From assembly GCA_020747065.1 (NCBI GenBank), contig JAGMVK010000001.1, positions 992,001 through 1,056,000 of the forward strand: DNA of 64,000 nucleotides, given 5' to 3'. Source of the DNA: Cadophora sp. MPI-SDFR-AT-0126. Its lineage: Eukaryota; Ascomycota; Leotiomycetes; Helotiales; Ploettnerulaceae. Every line of letters begins with the position of its first letter. Within the stretch, counting starts at the first letter, position 1. Of this stretch, positions 1 to 10,451 are shown in pieces. The translations under genes and the position numbers were made by a program. The notes below the pieces were generated by a model. The model did no database searches, was not told the origin of the DNA, and saw nothing but the letters and a program-made list of their open reading frames with translations.

Positions 1-1478
1 AATAAATGTATTGTCGGCGGCAAGATGGTTTCCATTGACTGCCACTCATTAGCAAGGATTTGGTACACGGCGGCAAAATCCGCCGCCTGACAAAACTAGA
101 TCGAGCCGGATGCAAGCATGGAACTTCGCAGAGCTCGCATATGCATCGTTGAAGACAATGCCCAGCCTTGACCTGAAGTAGACTATATCTTGGAAATGAA
201 CAGTGTCGTTTACGTACCTCCAACTCTCTTCGGAGGAAGCAAGGGCAATTGCCGGAAGGGAAATCGCTTCTGCAAACAATCCAAGAGCCAAACAAAGTCG
301 CTGTACCGTCTAACGACCTTACTTCCCCGGCGAGCACTCGCAACCTGGTAGTTATGATGCTGGAACATGAACATTCCTTCCTTCTCTGGCAATAGCGTAA
401 TAACCACGGTCTCCTCAACGCCTCCACCTGATACTCGTCCGCCACCAAAAGATCGATTGGGGCCACTTGGACCAGGACGATCACCACCGCCTCCAGGAGG
501 CTCAAATCCTTCACCACCAAGTGTAGAGTCGTTGGAGACGCGGTAAGATTCGCCTGAATTTCCATCATAAGAGCCCCATATACCAGTCACCGGAGCTGAA
601 GACGAATCCTCCGCAGGCTGATTGGAAGTCCCATTGGTTCCCGCAGCGGATGTAGTTGTGAAATTGCTTGTCGTCCTGACTGGCGCGCGACCTCCATTCC
701 TTCCTGGCCCTAATGCTCCGTTTGTTTGTGGTGTTTCTACATGGTTATGACCCCTGTGCATAGCTGGACTGCCCCACGGGTCCGCCTCTGGGAAGTCAAT
801 CGAGTCTTTCCGCATCGTACGAGGTTTCTGGGGCGAGACAGATACCGGAGCTGGAGGAGGAGTTGCAGGTCGCTGCGGAGGCTTTGCAGCAAGGTCTTCG
901 ACTCCAGGGATTGGGGTAGAAAAGCTAGGTAGATTGGGTTCTGGCAGATCTGCAGGGACATAAGCAATAACAATAGCCTTGGTCAAGAAAAATTACGAAC
1001 TTCTTCGTCTTTCATCAACGCCATCTAGCGTGATGTCCTCATGTTCTTGTGCCAATCCAATTAATGCAAGTAAAACATTGAACTCGTTCCTAGAGATATC
1101 CGAAAGCTGCCCTCCAGATGCAATGATGCTCACGATGCGGCTTTGCTCATCAGCACCAATTCTGCTAGCGCTCAAGACTTTTGTTATCCCCGAGGTACTG
1201 AGCTTGCCTCCATGGCCGTCTCCACCATTAATTAGGTGGTCGAATGTATCGATGTAACTGTCGGGGACAGCTCCGGCTGCTAGCAGATTCTTGACTACCT
1301 CTCCCCGCCCAGCTTTCTTCGGAGTTGGCATACCCCATCCTGGAGCATTATCATCGTCTGCGAATAAGGAGGATTTTGACCCAGGAGCTGGACTGGGCTC
1401 GTCATCGAAGAGGGAGTTTCGGGACTTGGATGCTTGCGCTGGAGTTGGTTGGTCAGGCGAGGATCCGAATAAAGACAT
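1..1478 (-). CDS. MVP1: Sorting nexin Mvp1 (3' end outside window)
   Basis: PX-BAR sorting nexin acting in retrograde and vacuolar protein sorting on endosomes, binding PI3P through its PX domain. Exons read as 1478–1001, 949–218 and 38 to the window edge; the introns (1000–950, 217–39) join in phase. The N-terminal exon starts MSLFGSSPDQP and ends in the acidic stretch EHEDITLDGVDERRR. A disordered Pro/Gly-rich linker follows, then the start of the PX domain (VVITLLPEKEGMF, the phosphoinositide-site motif RRYSDF, and FPFRQLPLLPPKRVG). The third exon opens with VNGNHLAAD, as is usual in fungal Mvp1. The BAR-like C-terminal half lies beyond base 1. The first donor, GTTCGT, is not consensus. 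Identity rests on PX motifs and overall order; confidence is high for the family and good for the gene. Confidence 0.88.
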
Positions 1479-3161
1479 TGCGCTGCGGTCGCAGACTCGA
1501 AAGCTAGCTTTACGATAATGTGCAGATAAAATACAAGTAATGCGACAATCGCAAAGATGTTATCAGGACCATCAACAATGGACGAGGTAGATGATGGAGC
1601 TTGCGAGGCGAAGCTCCCACACTAGCGCTACAGGGGTGTGTGTTGATGTTTGCCCAAGCCTCTCGAGGCTGAAACTCCAACATCTGGGTTATCCAATCAG
1701 CATTACTCTTGTCTGTAGAAGCTCATGTCTATTGCTTGAGTTGATGTTCTAAGGCCAAGTCAGAATGGGATTTTGATTCATTTAGAATTGATCGGCTGCT
1801 ATTCGATATGTTATGGTCCTAGCCTCTTGTCAGTGCTAGAAGTCCCATGCTGCTTCATCGATGTCGAAAATTTTGGGAGAGCCAGCATCAACCTTACTCG
1901 ATCAGAGTAAGGAGATGACCAATACACCCATTCTGATATCACTACATATTCTGGTACATTCAAGCCGCCGAAAGATACAGTAAATGGACTAATGTTACGA
2001 ATGGTTTCCAAGTCTACCTTGAGATGTCCTGGCCGATACTCTGGAATATCCCCACCGCCAGATTTGACTGTTACTTCCATGTCCTGAAATACATTCAAAA
2101 TCCGTTATATCAAGCACAGCACACCAAGCGACCCGAGAAACTGCTGGCTTCTCTTGACATCCTCTGTACTGCGAATGCTTCGTGGATCCGAGGATCTCGC
2201 AGGACGTTTTTGCAACCAGCCTTAGAAAATACAATGCAGGCAATACTGCTGATATGGCGACATCAGATGAATGCAGCAAGCAACCTTTGACCGTGGTCTT
2301 CAGAGCTGCAAGAATTTACCACTCGCGTTTCGGGATATTTGTAGTAATACTGGGGCGAGAGAAGTGCCGCATCAATATGATTGCGCCAGAGCACCACAAC
2401 AGAGCCAAAGAAGATTCTCCTGACCCAGCAGTTCAAACTTGGAACATGGACAAGGGTACGTAGTGATGCAAAGCAAGAATCATAAGAAATGACTGCATAG
2501 TGGAAGGAAGGTAGGATCAGGGAAATGCGAAAGCACACCAGATGATCTTGAGACCGACCGCTAGGATACCAGACAAGCTACTGAGAATGCTATACTACCT
2601 CCCAAACTGATTCTAGAATATGAACTTGGACATTGAACTGGAAGGGACGCTTTCAATGTTGCTTGGAAGTGACGCAAACAGTACCCGAAGGGTCGAATCC
2701 TTTGGTAACAGTGCCAGCATTAACGGTGTAAATACAAACCATTCTTCGAGGAAGATTCGGCATCAAAACACACGCTGAGTAGATTGAAATGATTTAAAAT
2801 GTGCTTCAGATTTGGGCATCGAGAAAGCCGGACTGGGCAGGAAGAAACGAGGAGGCTCGGATAAGACCAGAAAGTTTAGCGCCGTTTCGGAAGAATATTT
2901 CCCCTAGCATAGTCGTTAACTCAACCAATGAACTTGTAGAACCCACCCTACCTCCACCGATGGCCGCACAAGTCTGATTGTATCTCGAAATTCTCACGAA
3001 CGACGGTCATCAACAACTTCAAACGCCCCGAGTCAAGACACCTCGCATTCCGCGAAGTATGTACCTCCCACGTTGAGTCTGCGAGCTCTCCAGAAGCGTG
3101 TAATCTCTCAAAATCAATCTCTAACCAACATTCCACTGCAGATCTTTAAAAAGTCGCCAAA
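1479..3161. other. Intergenic, with weak ORF debris
   Basis: This is the divergent promoter region of MVP1 and RPS29. On the minus strand between about 2538 and 1811 there are three open stretches in different frames. They contain hydrophobic runs (for example ISLILPSFHYAVI and AISAVLPALYFLRLVA). No splice arrangement I tried gives one convincing protein and no family motif is recognisable. The stretch may be a decayed membrane-protein gene or chance. The last few hundred bases before 3162 are the RPS29 promoter and 5' leader. Confidence 0.4.
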
Positions 3162-3512
3162 ATGTCCCACGAATCCGTCTGGAACTCACGTCCCCGAACC
3201 TACGGCAAGGGAGCCCGCGGCTGGTACGTCTGCTATACGATTCTTGGAATTTGAATCTCGCAGGAGAAAGTGTTGGGCGTGGAGGATATGGGGCAAGGGC
3301 ATGTTCGAAAAAGGACGACAGCTAACGATGTGATAGCCGTGTCTGCACCCACAAGGCCGGTCTCATCAGAAAATATGGCCTCAACATCTGCCGTCAATGC
3401 TTCCGTGAGAAGGCTGCTGATATTGGATTCGTCAAGGTATGCGATTTGGAACAGAGTCTCGACGAGGGGTCACATCAGAGCGCCATTCTAACCAACTCGG
3501 CAGCACCGTTAA
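3162..3512 (+). CDS. RPS29: 40S ribosomal protein S29 (uS14)
   Basis: Small zinc-binding protein of the cytosolic 40S subunit head. Exons are 3162–3223, 3337–3436 and 3504–3512, giving 56 residues, the normal length for the family. The start [20 protein letters not shown] runs across intron 1 into CRVCTHKAG, then [18 protein letters not shown], supplying the four zinc-binding cysteines (two CxxC pairs). The last exon is only nine bases (His-Arg-stop), preceded by a CAG acceptor; this restores the usual C-terminus of the family. Intron donors are GTACGT and GTATGC. An A-rich AAAATG context supports the start. Intron-rich ribosomal protein genes are usual in Pezizomycotina. Confidence 0.96.
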
Positions 3513-4676
3513 AGTACCACATTGGCAAGGAACCCTGCGATCGATTTGTGCGTAAGGGCAGTGGAACTGGATTGGGGCTCTACTCATGGCATGGAGTTTG
3601 GGATGGTCGATCAGATTTGAGCTTGGAGGGCACTTCGGAAGGATGGAAAGACTCGAACAATTATTCGATGGATTGCCGGACGATGGATTGTTTTTCGACG
3701 CAAAAGTCTCTTTCTAGAATTGATCTGGGTCTATCTTGCTATTGCTTTGGAGATGATTCCTGGGCCATTTCAGCATTGCCTCAATACAGAACTGTCCAAA
3801 AGAAGAACAGAAGCAGAATGGTGTGAACCGATTTGACCTGGAATGGATACAAGTTTTTCGAGATCTGGGCAGCGGAATTTGGCGAATCTTTAGGATCCCC
3901 AGCAACATATCCAGGGCTATCGAACCTTTGTTTTCCTATTGTATATCGAAACTTTGCGGCTTTCTGGATTCTGTTCCTTCAGATGCAAGGCACCTGGGAC
4001 ACCAACTATAACCACTTTTCGAATTCCCTTTAAGGCCACATGGATGCGAATAGCAGCGCAGGGCCAACACTTGAAGATTTTCGAGCATCGCGTTTTTGAT
4101 AAAGTAATAGGCGGGAGAGCAAGCGCTTCTTAAACCCGTCCCATTCTTGGCTGTGTCTTTTCTACGGCATCATGTCCCAAGAGTGCAAATTTCATGGGAA
4201 AGACTGATTTTGGCTTCATGAATGAGTCCCAAATCCAATATGGATTTGCAGGCAAAGTTCAAGGATCGAGCAAATCACATCCTTCATCCTCTTGCCTTGT
4301 CAAATGTGCACACTTGTATATTTTGTTCTCGTAGACACACAACTTTTTCCAAGGGGGTGGGGGGTCTGACTTTTCATGAAATAACATCTCTCGCACTTTC
4401 TGACTGCGGTATCTTTGTTCACCGTTTTTCATTCCCCGTGTACCCATTTCCAAGCAAATTCATCTACATCTGCAAAGAATCGTCGCTGTGTACTATACAA
4501 GTTCATTTTGAATAACAGAGTATAATGTCGCAAGTGGACGGTCTCCCGAACCATGCACCCCTTCCACCCAATACATGCCTTGTTTCCATCATTGCTATCG
4601 TCAAATCCACCACCTTCGCCAAATGTATCGTATATTGTAGCCCCGCACAAAGCTAACATGTCCCTGAATTATCGGC
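3513..4676. other. Intergenic between convergent RPS29 and RING gene
   Basis: This holds the 3' regions of two convergent genes. No open frame has recognisable content and no RNA gene was seen. A short G-run occurs near 4355–4365. Confidence 0.5.
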
Positions 4677-6310
4677 CTACCCCTCACTATCGAAGTTGTC
4701 CTGAGATCCTGGCCAGCGACCACGGTTGAGACGCCTAGATCTGGCTACCTCCGCCCAGCGTTCTAGAAAATCGCCACTCTGAATGCGCTGGCGATTATTG
4801 GGCAAAGAGACCGTTTGGTTGACGGGTTCAATGGATGAAGGACTTAGGGCAAGACGAGCCAAGGGAGAGCTGAGTTCGGAACTTCGCAATGCCTGTGTAC
4901 TTTGACCACGACTCATCATGAGGCTCATCTCCTTGGGTCTCATCGAGATCCCACCGGCTCCCTTCTGCTCAAACAACTTCTTCCAGAAACGATCGGTGAA
5001 TTTGGTGCGGCAGAAAGGGCAATCATGTTGTCCCTGTCCCTTTGCCTCGCACCACTTCTTCATGCAATCTTCACCGATGGATTTGTCGCAGCAGATGGTC
5101 AAGAGAATTGGGTGCTCCTTAATTCCATCCTCGTCCTCGATGCCCATCTGATTTTTGCAGACAAAACATTCTTTACAGTTGTCATCCAGAGCCTCCAGAG
5201 TCACTCTCTAGAAGCAGATCTGCATGCGTTCCTGCTTTCTCTTTCTTTGAACAACATGGATTCGATCGGCCATCATGAGACCAAGCAGGACCTTGCATCC
5301 GTAGCCAGTGCTTGCGATATAGATATCTGAGGTCTTCGAGACCTGCAGACCTTTATGCGCTTCCGAGGGTTGCATAAGACCGAACTTCATCTCCCATGCT
5401 TGGTGGAAGATACCAATGTACCTCATGATCAGCTGGACTTGGTCGCGGTGATTGATATGTTGCAATGGCTTGCCATTGTTAAGAAGCTGCTTCACTTCAG
5501 AAAACCAATGTCTCAAGATCTTCTTGATGATGAACTCAACTGTGCTGCCAAATCTTGCGATAACAGGCTCTTCGACGGGAGTCAACTTTCCGTAGGCTTT
5601 CGGGGATTTGGTTATGAGGCAGGCTTTACTTGCTTCGCGAGCATCCGCAGTATAGCCCTCGCAAAGTGCAACGGGTGGCAATGCCTACATGGATTCTTAG
5701 CATAATCACATCACAAGATATGGGTCAGGGTGGTTTACCCTGTGAGAAAACTTCTCGACGAAAGATACAGTCATCTATAAAACTATTATCAATACAGCGC
5801 GTTTCAAGGAAGACCGAGGCCCGGCTTTGAGGAGCTTACTGGTTTGACAGTCCTGTGCAAAGATCTGACTGGCTCATTGCCAATCTCCATCTCGATCATA
5901 GCTTCCTTGATGATAGTCTTCATGAGCTCTCGATTCTCCTCGGAAACGAAGTCTGGGTCGTTGCAAAGATCTAGAAGAATGCAGCGCCACTGGTAATGCC
6001 AGACATCTTCTGCCGATATTTCTTTAGAGGTCTCCTTCTTAATGGTCAACACGATTCGTTCTGCGGACCAGCCACTCAGGCAAGCGAGTGATAGGACAAG
6101 TGCACTCTGGGCTTTGGTCAAATTCTGAAGGAATTCCTCTCGGCAGAGGCGCTCGATGGATCGTGGCGACCGACGGTAGGCAGAGATGTTTGACATGGTA
6201 TCCTTTATCAGCTTCTTCACCGTATGAGGCTTGGGCTTTATCATATATGACTGCCGTAGGTGGTGGATGATCAGACTCTCAATGGAGGTCGCTCCTCTAA
6301 ATTGAGACAT
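4677..6310 (-). CDS. RING-finger protein of unknown function, in-frame TAG
   Basis: Exon 1 is 6310–5840. A clear intron (5839–5685, GTAAGC to TAG, branch-like GCTAAG) joins in phase to the exon from 5684. That exon runs to a TAG at 5210–5208, and the same frame then continues to 4677. The second part carries a RING-like cluster: CFVCKNQ, ICCDKSIGEDCMKKWC, CPFCRTKF, followed by a Ser/Arg-rich tail. The TAG could be removed by a 48-nt, in-phase intron 5255–5208 (donor GTTGTT, acceptor TTCTAG), giving 476 residues; otherwise the gene has a nonsense mutation. The N-terminal 300 residues are helical-looking and match nothing I know. A ubiquitin-ligase role is possible from the RING alone. The acceptor residue pattern is cysteine-rich, closer to a variant RING than classical C3HC4. 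Confidence 0.7.
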
Positions 6311-8493
6311 TAGACTGCAGATGAAGTATTGCGCTCGTGAGTGGCGTGACTCGAAAGCAAGAGGAGTATAGGGTCAAAAGCGTCCAATAAGTTATGGCTT
6401 GCAGAGGCGGAGGGTCGAGGCTGGAAAGGTTCGGGGTTACTAGAAACGTACCAAGTATTAGGAGACAATTTGCGAGGTTCTATGTATAGATTATGAGGTT
6501 TGGTGATGTGGTAAGAGGGGAAACGTGTGACTCGATGGATGACGGAGGAGATCGCAGCTGGCTACGAAAGGCTGAGCCTGAAGATGATTAAGGCTTTGAA
6601 GAGTGCCGGAAGAATACAGTTTGACGCTTACCAGGAGTGTGGTGGGTGGAGGTAGAAGCGTGGTTGTTAGCGGTTAGAGGACGAAAGGTAGAGAGGAGCG
6701 AGAATGGAGCAGAGATACTCACTTTGTGGTGGTGAATTTGGAGGACTTACAAGGCTGGCTGCTAGCAAATGAGGCCGCAACAAGAGATCTATGGTCGTTG
6801 TGATTCAGACCTCCTGCTCCTTTTTGGACTTGAGAGATTGTTGCAGAGTTCCAACAATCAATTCTGGTGGCCTTGCGTCCGACAGATTGATTTGGATAGT
6901 GAAAGAAGACCGCTATCTGTTTGGTGGCAAGTGGTAGACCCCTTGTGGTATTGTGACGGTTGAGTAGGGAAAAGTTGGTGTTGAGATGGCTTGTGTTGTG
7001 TGCGGAAGGGGAACGGAGGGGATAATGCGCCATAGTTAGCTCGATCGGAAACAACTTAGGACGACGACTAACGCATCAGCTCAGAGCTTTCGAAGTGACG
7101 ACACAAATCCAAAGCATCAGACAAGTATCAAACGCTCAGTTAGCGAACTCTAAAAGAAGAGCAGCATACACACGAGCTGGGGGATTGTTTTTGCTTCTGG
7201 TGTTTTGGCTAGCTAGGGTTTTCGCTTCTTTTCGCTTCGGGAGTAAACAAAGCAGCTGGGGGCGGAACTTCGAAAGAGTCAACCGCCTTAGACTGTTGGG
7301 GGTCCCAGTGGATACATCTGAGTTCCTTAAAGAGAACTCATGTAAAAAGTAGCTAATTTCCTTTATATTGATCCCATGTTCGCAATGTGATTAATTTCTT
7401 GTTGGCAGGGGACTCCGTTAGCAGGATCGACGGGGAAAGTCCACTTCACGAGACAATGACGAACAAAATCTTTTGACGAGCTTTAGTAGTTCTTAAGGCA
7501 CCGGGAGTCTTCAATTGTGAAAATACAGCATGATTTCGAATGCACTCCAAATGTCTATTTCGTTTCTGACAATAGTCTCAAACCTTGTTCTTTCTCGAAT
7601 GATGGGCTGGAAAAGTGTGTGCTACCATATTCGGGGCTTTGTGACCTATGATAATACTTCTAGGCTGTTATTTGATCAACCAAGGCGTTTCATTGAGGCG
7701 ATTTGGAGCCAGAAGGAAATCTTTGCGCCGTCGTAGTTAGGCTTGGCACACACAGCGGCGACAAAACCGTCATATCTGAAGTGAAACAAACTATCGTGGG
7801 TCAAAAAAGGAACTACCAGTGCTGATGCCAAACATCTCGAAGCTCTACAGATGGAAACCACAGCTTCAGTCGAGTATTCTCTTCATGTTGGTCTGACGAA
7901 GAATGCGTCGGGGAACTCGCATCTGGAGATGGGTCGTCTAGATGAGGCTAAGACGATGTTGGAGGAGGTTGATGCTGTTCAAGCGGGTGAGTTTGACTCT
8001 GGCTTTGCTCGATAATCCGAGGGGAATACCGGCTGGTTGTTGGAGCCACAAGCCGAAGTTTGATGAGATTTTGTACAAAGTAGAATTTGGGATGGATTTG
8101 GGAGACGGATAGTATTTGAAGAATGTCAAGTGCCAATATGATCTACTGTTGACGGAAATGCCAGGGGAAAAATTGAGATAGACCAGAGCGCTTTTGCGAG
8201 GACCTCTGCCGAGAATACCGCTGTTGCGAGTACTCCTGCCTTCGCCGGTACAGCTCAGGAAGTGTTGGATACATTTACTTTTGAAGGATGGTAATTAGCA
8301 TTGGAATTTGAATGCAAAAGAGAAGAAACTATTGGGGATCGAATCAGCACGATAAGGGAAGATCACCAACGCGGAAAGCTGGATGGTACTACCACAAGTG
8401 TATCCGCATATCGACCAGGTGTATTACTGCTGGACGAGACACGGGGGACAAGTTGTTCTATATTCCTGTAAAGCTTTGAGTCTACAAGCAGAC
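6311..8493. other. Intergenic; possible TPR-like remnant near 7800–8290
   Basis: Bases 6311 to about 7090 are G-rich and probably include the promoter and 5' leader of the RING gene. On the plus strand from about 7820 a frame reads through LEALQMETTASVEYS and SHLEMGRLDEAKTMLEEV, which resembles a tetratricopeptide helix pair. It then meets a stop near 8013, and another short open stretch ends in TFEGW at 8291. I read this as a possible decayed gene, not a live one. Nothing else is recognisable. Confidence 0.3.
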
Positions 8494-10451
8494 CTATTTC
8501 GACCACTCTTTGTAACTCTTCTGCCTCTGTCTCGTGTTCCACCCCAACTTTCCACTGATGCTATTAACCCAGTCCTCAGATCTCCTCCCCTGAGGCATGA
8601 CATTGGCAAACGGGTACCGACTGGCACTGATAGTCACATAATCACCAGGCCTCAATTCGACTCTCTCCCTGCCATCAAAACTGGCCCAACTACTAGTCCT
8701 AGCATCATACGGAACCCCTATACGGAGAACGATGGTATCCGGGAGGATGATGGGCCGGAAGGAGAGTGTATGGGCACAGATTGCTGAGACGAGGATAACG
8801 GGATTTTCGGGGTGGCAGAGAGATCCTCCTGCAGCGAGATTGTAGGCTGTGGATCCAGTGGGTGTAGCGACGCATACCCCATCTGCTTGTACGGATGTAA
8901 AGTGCTCATCGTCGCCAAAAATTTCGGTTGATGACATTGCTGCAGGGCAGGTTAGCTTCGCATGTAGTGCTTTCGGAAAGAAGAATTCTCACTTGGATTT
9001 GGCCCTCGATCAACTACGATATCATTCAAGATCTCGTAGGTGCCATCAGGTCGGTGAGTCCTTTCGTCTCCCTTCTCTTCGCCTACCAGTTCTTCTACCA
9101 GATCTCGTGTCTGTTCCGAGTCTTCGTCCTCTTCTTCCTCAGGAGTACTCGCTGAGGATCGGTCCTGAGCTTCTCCATTCTCAATTCTTGACCTCTTCCG
9201 TTTCTGGCTTCTCATAACCGTTCCTTCAAATCTCAATCGCAGACTGATCGTCACACCGTCTTTGAATGCTTTCGTCAGATGCTCTGGAAAGTCCTCATAG
9301 TCGAACTTCGTCAGAAATCCTAAACTGCCCAAGGCAAAACTGAGGACTGGAGGCACAATCCGTTGAAACAGCCAACTAGCGTAGAGAACGGTACCATCAC
9401 CTCCAAGGGTTACCACGAAATCGAACGTATGTGGTCTGGTTCTGCATATCTCATTTGTCCAGTAGCGCAACCGTCTCTCTAATTTGGCGTTGTCTTCATT
9501 CTTGGCGGAATATTGTTCCTCCATCTCCTTCATCAGACCCTTGGAATTGAACTTTTTATTGTCCCGCAAATTATCCTCTACCCAAACAGTATATCGAACT
9601 TCTCGCTCTGGGCTCAGTAACCACTTGACCACCTCTCTTGTATTTCCAATCAGAGTTTCGTCATGTGCTTTCGTGAGGAGGAAAACGGTGCGGACTTTGA
9701 GCTTCAATCTGATACTGCCTAGCCGCTTGCTCAATTCCCTCACTCCCCATGCCATATCAGATAACTGTTTCTTTGTGAGAAGTCGACTATGCAGCGCGTT
9801 CGGGCCATCCCCAGTTGATACAGCCAGATTATCTCCGTGCAATTGTTTGGCTTCGATTCTTTTCTTCCAAGCTTTTTCGTCTTCTTGCCCAACATCACTT
9901 TCATCCTCGACATTGTGACCATGCTTGGGTTCGACAGGACTGTCGTCGTGGACGGTGCCAGCACCACTGTCTATCCGTTTATTCTCGAGTGTCTCTGCGA
10001 TTCCATCAAGAGCTCCATTGTAGCTACCATGCTTCCTTTGGCTCTCCAGCAACGTGTGCACGAAGCATTCTGTATTTTGCCGTCTTTGAAATATGATTGC
10101 GGGGTTTTCAGTGGTGACTATCGAGCTTTTGCGCCGGTGTGAATTCTGAGGATCGAATATTACCTTTTTATTGAAGGTTAGCGATTTCGGAATCTAAGGA
10201 ACCAGGAAGGTTTGGATTAAACATACCTCCAAAGCATGTTGGTATTCGGTATCACTCTATCAGCGGAGAAATCAGTCATTGTCCAGCAATCGTTGTCCAG
10301 CAATACGCGTTGTTGAGGTGTACGTTTTCTTGGGTTTCAAGCAACTTACGGCGCTCGACACAACATCCTCATGCGGACTGAAGGGGCCTGGACCATCGTA
10401 ATGATGGCGCTCTGGCAAACTAATATGGGGAGGAGAAGAAGACGGCCTCAT
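8494..10451 (-). CDS. NAD kinase (Utr1 type)
   Basis: Phosphorylates NAD+ (and perhaps NADH) to NADP(H), in the cytosolic Utr1-like group. Four exons: 10451–10350, 10256–10227 (ten codons), 10163–8993 and 8939–8494, giving 582 residues; every junction is in phase. The catalytic GGDGT loop is seen near residue 300 (VVTLGGDGTVLYASW), followed by SLGFLTKFDYEDF and an acidic, low-complexity insert (TPEEEEDEDSEQ). NDIVVDRGPNP then joins across the last intron to TMSSTEIFGDDEHFT, and the NAD-binding stretch DGVCVATPTGSTAYNLAAGG follows. The C-terminus (SASRYPFANVMP) is typical of fungal enzymes. The N-terminal 120 residues are poorly conserved and lack an obvious mitochondrial presequence. The start is the first ATG in frame with exon 2. 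Confidence 0.93.
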
